A stretch of 64,000 bases of DNA from positions 566,332-630,331 of the forward strand of contig NZ_CP034888.1 of the NCBI RefSeq assembly GCF_005083345.1, in the 5' to 3' direction. The DNA is from Buchnera aphidicola (Aphis nasturtii) (GTDB lineage: Bacteria > Pseudomonadota > Gammaproteobacteria > Enterobacterales > Enterobacteriaceae). Under the pieces are notes generated by a model. The model made no database searches. It was not told the origin of the DNA and saw nothing but the letters and a program-made list of their open reading frames with translations. The position numbers were made by a program, and so were the translations under genes. Numbering within the stretch: the first letter of the stretch is position 1; the number at the start of each line of letters is the position of its first letter. Below are positions 51,065 to 61,787 of the stretch, piece after piece.

Positions 51065-51391
51065 TTATTTAATATTCTCATCTAAAAATTTTTGGAGTTG
51101 CAATTTCGAAATTGCCCCAATTTTAGTAGCAAGAACCTGGCTGTTATGAAATAATAATAATGCAGGAATACCTCGAATAGAATACATCGGAGCTGTTTTT
51201 GGATTTGTTTCGATATTCAATTTTCCAATCTCTATTTTTTTAATGTATTCATGTGCTATTTCTTCTAAAATAGGTGCTAACATCTTACATGGATTACACC
51301 ATTCAGCCCAAAAATCAACTAATATAAAACCTTCTTTTTTTAAAACTTTTTCTTCAAAATTTTGATCTGTTAATTGAATGATATTGTTCAT
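51065..51391 (-). CDS. trxA: Thioredoxin with WCNPC active site
   Basis: General dithiol reductant. The 108 residues compare with 109 in E. coli. The fold is clear: [24 protein letters not shown] and RGIPALLLF with the cis-Pro. The active site reads WCNPC instead of the usual WCGPC: the codon is AAT. A change at the residue after the first Cys can alter redox potential. trxA lies between rep and rho, as in E. coli. Confidence 0.95.
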   Translation of the reverse strand: MNNIIQLTDQNFEEKVLKKEGFILVDFWAEWCNPCKMLAPILEEIAHEYIKKIEIGKLNIETNPKTAPMYSIRGIPALLLFHNSQVLATKIGAISKLQLQKFLDENIK

Positions 51392-51561
51392 TTTTATTTA
51401 CTCTCAAGAAAACTTACAATAATTTAACTTTTTAATAAATATTTTATAATATTATCATTTTTAAAAATTGATTTAAACTAAAATTATAGAATTTTTACTT
51501 TTAGTGTTTTTTAAAATTATTTCCTTAATTATTATTATAAATAATATATTTTTTATTTTTT

Positions 51562-53517
51562 TTATTTTGAATAATTACTTGGAAAAATATTTTCATCCCA
51601 ATGCAAATCTTCTTCGGGTAATTCAAATAAAAACCTGCTAGGTAATGTATATAATTTTTGTCCATACTGTATTCTTGTTTGACAATATGTTAAAAATAAT
51701 TGTTTTTTTGCGCGAGTAATACCTACATAAGCCAGTCTTCTTTCTTCTTCTATATTATTTTCATTAATACTTTTTGTATTAGGCAAAATACCTTCGCTCA
51801 TTCCAATAATAAAAACATAAGAAAATTCTAACCCTTTAGACGAATGCAATGTCATTAATTGAACTTGATTCGAGTTTTTAGGTTTTTTATCATTATTAAT
51901 TATATCACGAAGTGTCATTTTTGTAATAATTTCTAATAAGTTCATAGGTTTTTCAAAATTATTTCCTTTTATTAAACTTTTTATCCAATTAGATAATGTA
52001 TGCACATTGTTTATACTTTGATTTATTTTATCCGGTTCTTTTAAAGTTTTTTCTAACCATGATTCATATTGAATTTCATCAATAATGATATCTAGAATAT
52101 CATGAGGTTGTAAAATAGAGATTGAGGTAATTTTATTTATCCAAGAAGTAAATATTTTTATTTTATCCAATGTTGATTTAGGTAAAACATTTTTTATTTC
52201 TGGGTGATTACTTACTTGAAAAAAACTTATATTTTTTTCAATAGAAAATTCTTCGATTTTATTCAGCGTAGTAATTCCTATGCGACGACACGGAATATTT
52301 AATATTCTTGCAAAAGCATAATTATCATTATGATTAATGATTAATCGAAGATAACTTAATAAATTTTTAATTTCAGGACGTGAAAAAAATGATGAATTAT
52401 TAGAAATTTTGTAAGGAATATTTCGTTTGAGAAAAATTTTTTCAAGAATTTGAGATTGATAGTTTCCCCGATACAATATAGCATAATCTTTATATTGTAT
52501 TTTGCTTATAGCACATTCATATATTATCTTTTGCGCTATTTTTTCTGCTTCAATTTCTTCATTCTTACCAATTAAAATATTTATTTTATTTCCATATTTT
52601 AATTGAGAAAATAATTTTTTTTTAAAATAATTTGGGTTATATGAAATAAGTTTATTTGCAGCTTTTAATATTCTTCCATAAGAACGATAATTTTGTTCCA
52701 TTTTTATAATTTTTAAAGTAGGAAAATCTTTTTTTAACAAAAAAATATTTTGAGTTGTAGCGCCTCTCCATGAATATATTGATTGATCATCATCTCCAAC
52801 CAAAGTAAAATTAGAATTTATTTTAGTTAGTGTTTTAATTAATTCATATTGACTGTGACTAGTATCTTGATATTCATCTACCAATAAATAGTTTATTTTT
52901 TTTTGCCAACGATTTTTTATAACGTTATTTTTTTTAAATAATAATGTTGGAATACAAATTAAATCATCAAAATCTAATATATTTGATTCATGTAAATAAG
53001 TAGTATATTTTTCATAAAAATATGCAAAATCTTCTTCTTGATTAGATTGTGATAAAAGTTTCACATCTGAAGGTGTATAAAATTTGTTTTTCCAATAGGA
53101 AATCATAAAAATTAAATTTTTTAGTAATTTTCTATCATTGTTAATTTTTTTATTAGTTATTTTTTTTAATAATATAATTTGATCTTTTTCATCAAATAAA
53201 GAAAAATTAGGATTTAATTCTAAAAAATCAATTTCTTTTTTAATAATTGTCAATCCAAATGAATGAAATGTTGAAATAGTTATTTGTTTTATTTCGAAAG
53301 TACTTAAATATTTTAAAAGACGAAGCTTTATTTCATGAGCAGCTTTGTTAGTAAACGTTAAAGCAATAATATTTTTAGGTTGATATTCGCAATATTTTAT
53401 CAAATAAATAATTTTATTAATAATTACTTTTGTTTTTCCAGAACCAGCCCCTGCTAATATTAAACAGGGACCATTGATGAATTCTACAGCATTTTTTTGA
53501 ATACAATTAAGAGGCAT
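51562..53517 (-). CDS. rep: ATP-dependent DNA helicase Rep
   Basis: Superfamily 1A 3'-5' helicase that helps replication forks past bound proteins and in restart. The 651 residues compare with 673 in E. coli. Motif I is LAGAGSGKTKVI, motif Ia ALTFTNKAAHEI, motif II LLVDEYQDTS, motif III LVGDDDQSIYSWRGA, motif V LMTLHSSKGLEF and motif VI RRLAYVGITRAKK. UvrD shares these motifs, but the position upstream of trxA and rho supports rep. Confidence 0.94.
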   Translation of the reverse strand: MPLNCIQKNAVEFINGPCLILAGAGSGKTKVIINKIIYLIKYCEYQPKNIIALTFTNKAAHEIKLRLLKYLSTFEIKQITISTFHSFGLTIIKKEIDFLELNPNFSLFDEKDQIILLKKITNKKINNDRKLLKNLIFMISYWKNKFYTPSDVKLLSQSNQEEDFAYFYEKYTTYLHESNILDFDDLICIPTLLFKKNNVIKNRWQKKINYLLVDEYQDTSHSQYELIKTLTKINSNFTLVGDDDQSIYSWRGATTQNIFLLKKDFPTLKIIKMEQNYRSYGRILKAANKLISYNPNYFKKKLFSQLKYGNKINILIGKNEEIEAEKIAQKIIYECAISKIQYKDYAILYRGNYQSQILEKIFLKRNIPYKISNNSSFFSRPEIKNLLSYLRLIINHNDNYAFARILNIPCRRIGITTLNKIEEFSIEKNISFFQVSNHPEIKNVLPKSTLDKIKIFTSWINKITSISILQPHDILDIIIDEIQYESWLEKTLKEPDKINQSINNVHTLSNWIKSLIKGNNFEKPMNLLEIITKMTLRDIINNDKKPKNSNQVQLMTLHSSKGLEFSYVFIIGMSEGILPNTKSINENNIEEERRLAYVGITRAKKQLFLTYCQTRIQYGQKLYTLPSRFLFELPEEDLHWDENIFPSNYSK

Positions 53518-53563
53518 AATAAATATTAATTAATATAAGGTTTTTAAAGAATATAAGTATATA

Positions 53564-55036
53564 TTATTCAGCTACTGAAATTTTTTTCATTTCTTTCATA
53601 TAATTTCTTAGTTTATATCCAATAATTTCAATTGGATGATTTCGTATTTCTTCATTTATTTTGTATAATTCAATATTATCTATTGATTTATTATACAACG
53701 ATGATCCTAAATCAGATTTTTCCAGATCCATTATAAAATTTTTTAAGATGGGATAGGCTGATTCAGAAAAAAGATAACTACCATATTCAGCAGTATCTGA
53801 GATCACCATATTCATTTCATATAGTTTTTTTCTTGCAATTGTATTAGCAATTAATGGTAATTCATGTAAAGATTCATAATAAGCTGATTCACTTTTAATA
53901 CCGGATTGTAACATTGTTTCAAAAGCTAATTCAATTCCTGCTTTTATTATTGAAACCATTATTGTACCATGATCATAGTATTCTTGTTCACATATTTTTT
54001 TTGAACAAAAAGGTGCTTTTTCAAAATCTTGTTCTTTCGTGTGATTACGCCAATTTAATAATTTTAAATCGTTATTTTTCCAATCATTCATCATTTCATG
54101 AGAAAATTCACCTGAAATAATATTATCCATGTGTTTTTGAAATAGCGGTTTTAATAATTTTTTTATTTTTTGAGATAATTTAAATGCTCTTATTTTAGAT
54201 TGATTAGACAATCTATCCATCATTAATGTGATACCTCCATGTTTTAATGATTCAGTAATTGTTTCCCATCCATATTGTATTAATTTTCCTGCATAATCAG
54301 GTTCGTTGTAATCTTTAATTAATTTTTCATAACATATTAATGATGCTGTTTGTAACATTCCACATAAAATTGTTTGTTCTCCCATTAAATCTGATTTTAC
54401 TTCAGCTACAAATGATGATTCTAAAACTCCAGCACGATGACTGCCTATTGAATAAGCCCATGCTTTAGCAATATCTAAACCAATTTTTTGAGGATCATTA
54501 TCATAATGAACAGCAATTAATGTAGGCACTCCAAATCCTCTTTTAAATTCTTCTCGAACTTCAGTACCAGGGCATTTTGGTGCTACCATAATCACTGTGA
54601 TATCTTTTCTAATTTTTTCGCTACATTCTACAATGTTAAAACCATGTGAATAACCTAAACATGCATGAGGTTTCATTAATTTTTGAACTTCTTGAACTAC
54701 AGCTTTATGTTGTTTATCAGGTGTTAAATTAATAACTAAATCAGCACCTGGAATTAAATTTTCATAACTATTTACTTTAAAATTATTGTTTGTAGCATTC
54801 AACCAGGATTGATTTCGTTTTAAAATACTATCACTTTTTAGTGCAAAAGCTATATTTAATCCTGAATCTCTCATATTTAAACCTTGATTTAAACCTTGAG
54901 ATCCACAACCTATAATAATAATATTTTTATTTTTTAAAATATTATTTTCCTTTTCAAATTCTTGTCTTTTCATGAAACGACATTGTTTAATTTCTTTAAT
55001 TTTTTGTCGAAAAGATAATTTATTAAAATAATTCAT
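53564..55036 (-). CDS. ilvC: Ketol-acid reductoisomerase
   Basis: NADPH-dependent second step of isoleucine and valine synthesis. The 490 residues compare with 491 in E. coli, the long class II form. The NADPH site is [20 protein letters not shown], the metal and substrate region is [17 protein letters not shown], and [20 protein letters not shown] is conserved in the second domain. It follows ilvD by 53 bp on the same strand. The regulator ilvY, divergent from ilvC in E. coli, is gone. Confidence 0.97.
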   Translation of the reverse strand: MNYFNKLSFRQKIKEIKQCRFMKRQEFEKENNILKNKNIIIIGCGSQGLNQGLNMRDSGLNIAFALKSDSILKRNQSWLNATNNNFKVNSYENLIPGADLVINLTPDKQHKAVVQEVQKLMKPHACLGYSHGFNIVECSEKIRKDITVIMVAPKCPGTEVREEFKRGFGVPTLIAVHYDNDPQKIGLDIAKAWAYSIGSHRAGVLESSFVAEVKSDLMGEQTILCGMLQTASLICYEKLIKDYNEPDYAGKLIQYGWETITESLKHGGITLMMDRLSNQSKIRAFKLSQKIKKLLKPLFQKHMDNIISGEFSHEMMNDWKNNDLKLLNWRNHTKEQDFEKAPFCSKKICEQEYYDHGTIMVSIIKAGIELAFETMLQSGIKSESAYYESLHELPLIANTIARKKLYEMNMVISDTAEYGSYLFSESAYPILKNFIMDLEKSDLGSSLYNKSIDNIELYKINEEIRNHPIEIIGYKLRNYMKEMKKISVAE

Positions 55037-55089
55037 TTTATTATTTCCAATATATAAAAATTAATTTATTATTAAATATTTGATTCTCT

Positions 55090-56943
55090 TTAAAGATTAA
55101 ATAATTTATTTTTATCCCTAATTGCACCGGTATCTGCGCTAGTGGCACAAGCAGCATAATATTTTAACGCTAATGAAATCTTTCTTTTTCGATTTAATGG
55201 TTTAAATGCTTGATCGCCTTTTAATTTTTCTTCTCTCATGCGATTTTTAATTTCTTTTTCCGTAAGATTTAAATGAATTGTCTTGTCATAAATATTAATT
55301 TGAATATTGTCTCCATTTTGAACTAATGCTATTATCCCTTGATTAGCAGCTTCTGGAGAAATATGCCCTATTGACAATCCTGATGTTCCACCGGAAAATC
55401 GACCATCAGTAATCAATGCGCATGTTTTATCTAATTTCATAGATTTTAAATATGTTGTTGGATATAACATTTCTTGCATTCCAGGACCTCCTTTTGGCCC
55501 TTCATATCGAATAACTATTACATCTCCAGAAATAACTTGACCCTCTAGTATTGATTTAACTGCTTCTTCTTGACTTTCATATACCTTTGCTGTACCAGAA
55601 AAAATATAATTTTCTTTGTCTATACTCGCTGTTTTTATTATACAACCATTTTTTGCTAAATTACCATATAAAACCGATAAACCACCTTCTTTACTATAGG
55701 CATTCTCGCAAGATCGAATACAACCGGTAACACGATTTGTATCTAGTTTATTCCATCTAAAATTTTGTGAAAATGGTTTAACTGTTCGTATACCACCAGG
55801 TCCTGCATGAAACATTTCTATTATGTTATTTTTTTTTGTAGATAAAATATCATAATCATTTATTGTATCTTTTAAAGTTAATCCTAGTATGTTTTTAGTT
55901 TGATTATTTAATAAATGACAACGATTTAATTCTCCTAATATACGCATAACACCACCTGCTCGGTGTACATCTTCTACATGATATAATTTTGTACTTGGAG
56001 CAACTTTACAAATATGTGGAGTGTTTTTTGAAAGTTTGTCAATGTTAGACATTTTAAAATCAATATTTCCTTCATGTGATGCAGCTAATAAATGCAATAT
56101 AGTATTAGTAGATCCACCCATAGCAATGTCTAACATCATTGCATTTTCAAAAGATTCTTTATTTGCAATATTTCTAGGTAAAAATTGTTTTTTATCATAT
56201 TCATAATAATCTTTTGTAATTTTTACTATTATTTTAGCTGCTTGTTTAAATAATTTTTTTCTATCAACATGAGTGGCTAACAATGTTCCATTTCCTGGCA
56301 AGGATAAACCTATTGCTTCCATTAAGCAGTTCATAGAATTAGCAGTAAACATACCTGAACAAGATCCGCATGTAGGACAAGATGATAACTCAATATTTTT
56401 TATAAATTCATCTGAATTATTAGGATCTCCTCCGTGAATAATTGCGTCAACTAAATCAATTTTTTCTGTTTTTTCTTTAATTTGTATTTTTCCCGCTTCC
56501 ATCGGTCCTCCTGAGATAAAAACCGAAGGTATATTTAAACGCATAGCCGCCATAAACATTCCAGGTGTAATTTTATCACAATTAGAAACACATATCATTG
56601 CATCTACACAATGTGCATTAATTACATATTCTATAGAATCTGCAATTAGTTCGCGAGATGGTAAAGAATATAGCATTCCTGAATGACCCATTGCTATTCC
56701 ATCATCTATTGCGATAGTATTAAATTCTTTAGGAACACCTCCTGATTTTGAAATTTCTTTTGAAATAATTTGAGCTACTTCTTGTAAATGAATATGACCT
56801 GGTACAAATTGAGAAAAAGAATTAACTATTGCTATAATTGGTTTTTTAAAATCTTCATCATTCATTCCTGTAGCACGCCATAAAGATCTAGCTCCAGACA
56901 TATTTCTTCCCTGCGTTGTTTTAAACGAACGATACTTAGGCAT
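55090..56943 (-). CDS. ilvD: Dihydroxy-acid dehydratase
   Basis: Fe-S enzyme of the third step in branched-chain amino acid synthesis. The 617 residues compare with 616 in E. coli. The cluster-binding Cys are in [12 protein letters not shown] and [32 protein letters not shown] and [19 protein letters not shown] are the C-terminal signatures. With ilvC it supports overproduction of host-required amino acids. ilvE and ilvA, its E. coli neighbours, are absent, so the host may finish transamination (established idea for Buchnera). Confidence 0.97.
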   Translation of the reverse strand: MPKYRSFKTTQGRNMSGARSLWRATGMNDEDFKKPIIAIVNSFSQFVPGHIHLQEVAQIISKEISKSGGVPKEFNTIAIDDGIAMGHSGMLYSLPSRELIADSIEYVINAHCVDAMICVSNCDKITPGMFMAAMRLNIPSVFISGGPMEAGKIQIKEKTEKIDLVDAIIHGGDPNNSDEFIKNIELSSCPTCGSCSGMFTANSMNCLMEAIGLSLPGNGTLLATHVDRKKLFKQAAKIIVKITKDYYEYDKKQFLPRNIANKESFENAMMLDIAMGGSTNTILHLLAASHEGNIDFKMSNIDKLSKNTPHICKVAPSTKLYHVEDVHRAGGVMRILGELNRCHLLNNQTKNILGLTLKDTINDYDILSTKKNNIIEMFHAGPGGIRTVKPFSQNFRWNKLDTNRVTGCIRSCENAYSKEGGLSVLYGNLAKNGCIIKTASIDKENYIFSGTAKVYESQEEAVKSILEGQVISGDVIVIRYEGPKGGPGMQEMLYPTTYLKSMKLDKTCALITDGRFSGGTSGLSIGHISPEAANQGIIALVQNGDNIQINIYDKTIHLNLTEKEIKNRMREEKLKGDQAFKPLNRKRKISLALKYYAACATSADTGAIRDKNKLFNL

Positions 56944-57121
56944 TTTCAGATAACCTCATGAGAATGTTATTTTTGTTTAATATTATTTTTGTTTAATATA
57001 AATTAAAAATATTTAATATAATTTTAAAAAATATATTTATTTTTTTATTATAGGAATAGTAATTTTATACGATTAATTGATTGTAAAAAGAAATTATTTT
57101 ATGAATCTGATGAGTGAAATT

Positions 57122-57197
57122 TGGCAGGGGTGGAAGGATTTGAACCTACAACTTTCGGTTTTGGAGACCGATGCTCTACCAATTGAACTACACCCCT
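57122..57197 (-). tRNA. tRNA-Trp (CCA anticodon), CCA end encoded
   Basis: On the minus strand AGGGGTGTAGTTCAATTGG begins the gene. The anticodon loop is CTCCAAA (anticodon CCA). The acceptor pairs AGGGGTG with CACCCCT, discriminator G, and an encoded CCA. It matches E. coli trpT. Confidence 0.97.
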
Positions 57198-57361
57198 AAT
57201 GGTGTTTAAATCTTTAAAAAAGTTAATTATATTCTTTATTAATAAAAAAGTCTAGTTTGTATTTTATAAAAATTTTCATTATAAAAGTATATTAATTTTT
57301 AGAACTAATTTTTTTAAAATGATAGAATATTAATTTTATTCATACGCAAGGTAAGTATTTT

Positions 57362-58576
57362 ATGAAAACTCCCATTTATCTAGATTATGCAGCTACTACA
57401 CCAGTAGATTATGAAGTTGCTAAAGAAATGATGAATTATTTAACGATTGATGGAATGTTTGGAAATCCAGCTTCTCGTTCACATAAATTTGGTTGGGAAG
57501 CGGAAGAAATAGTTGATATTGCTCGTAATCAAATATCTGATTTAATTGGGGCAGATTCACGTGAAATTATATTTACTTCCGGCGCAACTGAAGCGAATAA
57601 TTTAGCCGTTAAAGGTATTGCTTTATTTCATAAAAAAAAAGGAAATCATATTATTACAAGTAAAACAGAACATAAATCAGTATTAGATGCTTGTAGATAT
57701 TTAGAAGGAGAGGGTTTTTCTGTAACGTATTTAACTCCTAAAAATAATGGAATTATTGATTTAAATGATTTAAAAAAACATATAAAAAAGAATACTATAC
57801 TCGTTTCTATTATGCATGTAAATAATGAAACTGGAATTATACAAGATATTAAAAGTATATCTAAAATTTGTGAGTCTCATGATATTTTTTTTCATGTAGA
57901 TGCAACACAAAGTATAGGTAAAATCGATGTTAATGTAAAAAATTCATTTATAGATTTAATGTCTTTTTCAGCGCATAAATTATACGGGCCAAAAGGGATT
58001 GGAGGTTTATACGTCCGTCGAAAACCTCGAGTTCGTCTATTAGCATCCTTGCATGGCGGTGGTCATGAAAGAGGAATGAGAGCTGGAACTTTACCAGTTC
58101 ATCAGATTGTTGGTATGGGGAAATCTTTTGAATTAGCGAAAAAAAAAATAAAAGATGATTTTTTGCATCTAAATAATTTAAGAAATGATTTATGGAGTGG
58201 AATTAAAAATATTGAAGAAGTTTATTTGAATAGTGATTTAAAACAAGGAGCACCTCATATTTTAAATGTTAGTTTCAACTATGTTGAAGGTGAATCATTA
58301 ATTATGTCACTAAAAGATTTAGCTATTTCTTCAGGATCAGCGTGTACTTCGTCTAGTTTAGAGCCTTCTTATGTGTTGAGAGCTTTAGGGATAAAAGATG
58401 AATTAGCACATAGTTCTATTCGCTTCTCTATTGGAAGATTTACAACAAAAGAAGAAATTCAGTATACAATCAAGTTAGTTCATCAATCTATTTCTAAACT
58501 TCGCGAACTTTCACCGTTATGGGAAATGTTTAAATCAGGAGTTGATTTAAATAGTATAGAATGGGATCATAGTTAA
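57362..58576 (+). CDS. iscS: Cysteine desulfurase IscS
   Basis: PLP enzyme that takes sulfur from cysteine for Fe-S clusters and tRNA thiolation. It is 404 residues, the same as E. coli. It begins [12 protein letters not shown]. The PLP lysine is in [15 protein letters not shown], and the mobile-loop Cys is in [20 protein letters not shown]. An AAGGTAAG ribosome site precedes it. The repressor iscR, which precedes it in E. coli, is gone, so cluster-dependent repression is presumably lost. Confidence 0.97.
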   Translation: MKTPIYLDYAATTPVDYEVAKEMMNYLTIDGMFGNPASRSHKFGWEAEEIVDIARNQISDLIGADSREIIFTSGATEANNLAVKGIALFHKKKGNHIITSKTEHKSVLDACRYLEGEGFSVTYLTPKNNGIIDLNDLKKHIKKNTILVSIMHVNNETGIIQDIKSISKICESHDIFFHVDATQSIGKIDVNVKNSFIDLMSFSAHKLYGPKGIGGLYVRRKPRVRLLASLHGGGHERGMRAGTLPVHQIVGMGKSFELAKKKIKDDFLHLNNLRNDLWSGIKNIEEVYLNSDLKQGAPHILNVSFNYVEGESLIMSLKDLAISSGSACTSSSLEPSYVLRALGIKDELAHSSIRFSIGRFTTKEEIQYTIKLVHQSISKLRELSPLWEMFKSGVDLNSIEWDHS

Positions 58577-58609
58577 AATAATACATTTTAAATAAAAAGG
58601 TATTTAAAA

Positions 58610-58996
58610 ATGGCTTATAGTAAAAAAGTTATGGATCATTATGAAAATCCTCGTAATGTTGGTTCGTTTTCTAATTCAGATATCAATGTAGGAAGTGGTT
58701 TAGTAGGTGCGCCTGCTTGTGGTGATGTGATGAAATTACAAATTAAGGTAAACTCAAAAGGTATTATTGAAGATGCTTGCTTTAAAACATACGGTTGTGG
58801 TTCTGCAATTGCTTCCAGTTCACTTGCAACAGAATGGATAAAGGGAAAATCAATAAAGGAAGCAGAATCTATTAAAAATACAAGTATAGTAGAAGAATTA
58901 GAATTACCTCCAGTCAAAATTCATTGTTCAATTTTAGCAGAAGATGCTATTAAAGCAGCTATTGCAGATTATAAAAACAAAAAAAACAGAGAATAA
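58610..58996 (+). CDS. iscU: Fe-S scaffold protein IscU
   Basis: Scaffold on which [2Fe-2S] clusters form. It is 128 residues, the same as E. coli. The three ligand Cys are in VGAPACGDVMK, KTYGCGSAIASSS and VKIHCSILAED, and the chaperone-recognition motif LPPVK that HscA binds is intact. It starts 33 bp after iscS. iscA, which follows iscU in E. coli, is missing and a long palindrome occupies the junction. Confidence 0.97.
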   Translation: MAYSKKVMDHYENPRNVGSFSNSDINVGSGLVGAPACGDVMKLQIKVNSKGIIEDACFKTYGCGSAIASSSLATEWIKGKSIKEAESIKNTSIVEELELPPVKIHCSILAEDAIKAAIADYKNKKNRE

Positions 58997-59007
58997 TATC
59001 TCTTTTA

Positions 59008-59040
59008 TAATTTAATGTTGAAAATTTTTCAACATTAAAT
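59008..59040. terminator. Palindromic hairpin between iscU and hscB
   Basis: A perfect inverted repeat, AATTTAATGTTGAAAA with TTTTCAACATTAAATT around a single central T, is followed by TTAATTTAAT. The 16-bp arms would fold into a stable stem with a short loop. It probably terminates or processes the iscSU message ahead of hscBA-fdx, at the point where iscA has been deleted. Confidence 0.7.
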
Positions 59041-59081
59041 TTTAATTTAATATTTTAAAATCAATATGATTTAGGTATTTT

Positions 59082-59579
59082 ATGAATTATTTTGAATTAT
59101 TTACATTACCAAAAAAATTTAGAATTAATAAAGATTTGCTAAATAAAAATTTTTATAAATTGCAATTAAAATTTCATCCTGATTTATTTATAAATCAGTC
59201 TGAATCTAAAAAAAAATGGGTTTTGAAAAAATCTATTGAAATTAATAAAGGATATAAAATTTTAAATAGTTCACTAAATAGATCAATGTATTTACTTTTT
59301 TTGAATGGCGTTAAAGTAGACTCAGAAAAATTATTATCTGAAAATCAATGTTTTTTAAAAAAATATTTTTTTTTATACGAAGAATTAGAACTTTTGAAAA
59401 AAAAATATCATTCAAATACAATCCATTTTAATACTTTTATAAAAAAAATAGAAAATGAAATAAAAGATTGCGAAAATATAATTGATTTCGAATTTCACAA
59501 TAAAAATTGGAATAAAATTATTCATTCAGTATCTCAATTGTTGTTTTTAAAGAAAATAAAAAAAAAATTAAAAACATAA
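59082..59579 (+). CDS. hscB: Co-chaperone HscB
   Basis: J-domain partner of HscA that delivers IscU. The 165 residues compare with 171 in E. coli. It starts [13 protein letters not shown]. The J-domain HPD is in LKFHPDLF, and [20 protein letters not shown] follows. The C-terminal helical bundle that binds IscU is Lys-rich but the right length. It is followed by hscA at 40 bp. Confidence 0.94.
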   Translation: MNYFELFTLPKKFRINKDLLNKNFYKLQLKFHPDLFINQSESKKKWVLKKSIEINKGYKILNSSLNRSMYLLFLNGVKVDSEKLLSENQCFLKKYFFLYEELELLKKKYHSNTIHFNTFIKKIENEIKDCENIIDFEFHNKNWNKIIHSVSQLLFLKKIKKKLKT

Positions 59580-59619
59580 AAATTTTTTACTTAAATTAAA
59601 TAAATTAGGATGTTTTTAT

Positions 59620-61446
59620 ATGATTTTTTTAAAAGAAAAATTTAATGAAAAATTAATTTTGGGGATTGACTTTGGTACTACTTACTCTCTTGTATCTACT
59701 GTAGAAAAAAATCATGCTATATTGTTACCTGATAATAAGAAACGTTATTTATTACCATCTATTGTAAATTATAAAAAAAATGATTTGACAGTGGGTTGGG
59801 ATGCAGAAAATAAAGTTCTTGAGGATCCGGAAAATACAATTGTTTCAGTAAAACGATTAATTGGCCGATCTATTGATTTTATTAAAAAAGAATTTCCAAT
59901 TTTACCTTATATTATAGATCAAAATAAAAACGGAGATGTTTTTTTTTATACTGATTCAGGAAAAATTTCTTCTACTGAAGTTGTGAGTGAAATATTAAAA
60001 TGTTTAAAAACAAGAGCTTGTTCTTTATATAATAAACAAATGGATGCAACAGTTATAACTGTACCAGCATATTTTAATAATATTCAACGTTCTTTAATAA
60101 AAAAAGCCGCTATTACTGGCGGAATTAATTTAATTAGATTATTAAATGAACCCACATCTGCTGCTGTAGCATATGGTTTAGAAAAAAATAAACAAGGAAT
60201 TATTGTTGTATATGATCTTGGAGGTGGTACTTTTGATGTTTCTGTATTAAAGTTAAATAAAGGATTGTTTGAGGTGCTAGCTACAAGTGGTGATTGCAAT
60301 TTAGGTGGAGATGATTTTGATATCATTTTAGCAAATTATATTTATCAAAAAGCTAAATTATCAGGTCATAAGTATAATAATTTTTTTAATGCTTTATTAT
60401 TAAAAATCGCAAAAAAAACTAAAATACAGTTAACTTACCATAAAATTGTAGAAATTAGTATTTTAGACTGGAAAGGAGTAATTACTCGTGATGAATTTAA
60501 TTTAATTATTAAAGATTTAGTTAAAAAAACTTTATTAATCTGTATAAAAATATTTAAAGAAATCGATCTAGATGTAAAAACAATTAAAGAAGTGATTATG
60601 GTAGGAGGCTCTACACGAGTTCCATTAGTTTATCATGAAGTTAAACACTTTTTTTCAATTAACCCATTAATTTCAATTAATCCAGATAAAGTCGTAGCAA
60701 TTGGAGCGGCATTACAATGTAATATGCTTGTATCCAATACTAAAAAGAATCGAACAATATTGTTAGATGTTGTACCTCTTTCATTAGGAATTGAAGTTGT
60801 AGGAGGATTTGTAGAAAAAATTATCTTGCGAAATAGTCATATACCTATTTCAAAAACAAAAGAGTTTACAACTTCAAAAGATAATCAAACAGGTATTGTT
60901 ATTCATATTTTACAAGGCGAAAGAGAGCTTGTAAAACATTGTATTTCACTTTCTCGTTTTATTTTAAAAAATATTCCACTTGGAAAAGCAGGTACAGTTA
61001 GGATTTTAGTTACATTTCAAATTGATACTGATGGTTTGATTAGTATAACAGCACGTGAAAAAAATACTAATAAACACAAAACAATACAAATTGATAATTC
61101 TTTATTAGACTATCAAAAGATCTCTAAAACTGTTAAAAATCATTTTCATTACACTAAAAATGATTATTATCTTAGGGTGAAAGAAGAAAAAAAAACTGAA
61201 TCTAAGAATATTTTAGATTTATTAAAGAATGCTTTAAAACAAGATAAAAATTTAATTAGTATAAAAGAATTAGAAAAAATCAAATCAAATCAAATCAAAT
61301 TGCAAAAATCAATTGATGAAGATGATTTTTATTCAATTAAGTTAAATTTAAAAAAATTAGATGAAGTAACTAAAAATTTTTTTTCATTGCGTTTAAAAAA
61401 TGCAATTAATAATTCTCTAAATGATAAGATAAATGAGACTAAATAA
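59620..61446 (+). CDS. hscA: Specialised Hsp70 chaperone HscA
   Basis: Hsp70 that uses ATP to release clusters from IscU. The 608 residues compare with 616 in E. coli. ATPase signatures are [30 protein letters not shown] and [17 protein letters not shown]. The substrate-binding domain begins around [13 protein letters not shown]. The C-terminal lid is Lys/Asn-rich. The stop overlaps the ATG of fdx in a TAATG, so the two are translationally coupled. Confidence 0.95.
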   Translation: MIFLKEKFNEKLILGIDFGTTYSLVSTVEKNHAILLPDNKKRYLLPSIVNYKKNDLTVGWDAENKVLEDPENTIVSVKRLIGRSIDFIKKEFPILPYIIDQNKNGDVFFYTDSGKISSTEVVSEILKCLKTRACSLYNKQMDATVITVPAYFNNIQRSLIKKAAITGGINLIRLLNEPTSAAVAYGLEKNKQGIIVVYDLGGGTFDVSVLKLNKGLFEVLATSGDCNLGGDDFDIILANYIYQKAKLSGHKYNNFFNALLLKIAKKTKIQLTYHKIVEISILDWKGVITRDEFNLIIKDLVKKTLLICIKIFKEIDLDVKTIKEVIMVGGSTRVPLVYHEVKHFFSINPLISINPDKVVAIGAALQCNMLVSNTKKNRTILLDVVPLSLGIEVVGGFVEKIILRNSHIPISKTKEFTTSKDNQTGIVIHILQGERELVKHCISLSRFILKNIPLGKAGTVRILVTFQIDTDGLISITAREKNTNKHKTIQIDNSLLDYQKISKTVKNHFHYTKNDYYLRVKEEKKTESKNILDLLKNALKQDKNLISIKELEKIKSNQIKLQKSIDEDDFYSIKLNLKKLDEVTKNFFSLRLKNAINNSLNDKINETK

Positions 61447-61781
61447 TGCCAAAAATTTTTTTTCTACCCCATAAGTTGATATTACCAAAAGGTGCTATTT
61501 GTGAATGTAAAAAAGGTGAAACTATCTTAAATGTTGCATTATTTCATAATATTAAGTTAGAACATGCATGTGAAAAATCATGTGCTTGTAGTACCTGTCA
61601 TTGTATTATACGAAAAGGTTTTCTTTCTCTTTCAGGATGGACTGAAAAAGAAGAAGATGTTTTAGATAAAGCATGGGGTCTTGAATCGACTAGTCGACTC
61701 AGTTGCCAGGCTATTATCGGAGATAGCGATATAGAAGTAGAAATTCCTTTATATAATGCTAATCATGTTTCTGATAGTTAA
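61446..61781 (+). CDS. fdx: [2Fe-2S] ferredoxin of the ISC system
   Basis: Adrenodoxin-type ferredoxin that supplies electrons for cluster assembly. It is 111 residues, the same as E. coli. Cluster Cys are in [16 protein letters not shown] and the final one in [19 protein letters not shown]. It overlaps hscA by one base. It ends 6 bp before convergent der. iscX, its E. coli follower, is absent. Confidence 0.96.
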   Translation: MPKIFFLPHKLILPKGAICECKKGETILNVALFHNIKLEHACEKSCACSTCHCIIRKGFLSLSGWTEKEEDVLDKAWGLESTSRLSCQAIIGDSDIEVEIPLYNANHVSDS

Positions 61782-61787
61782 TAAAAA

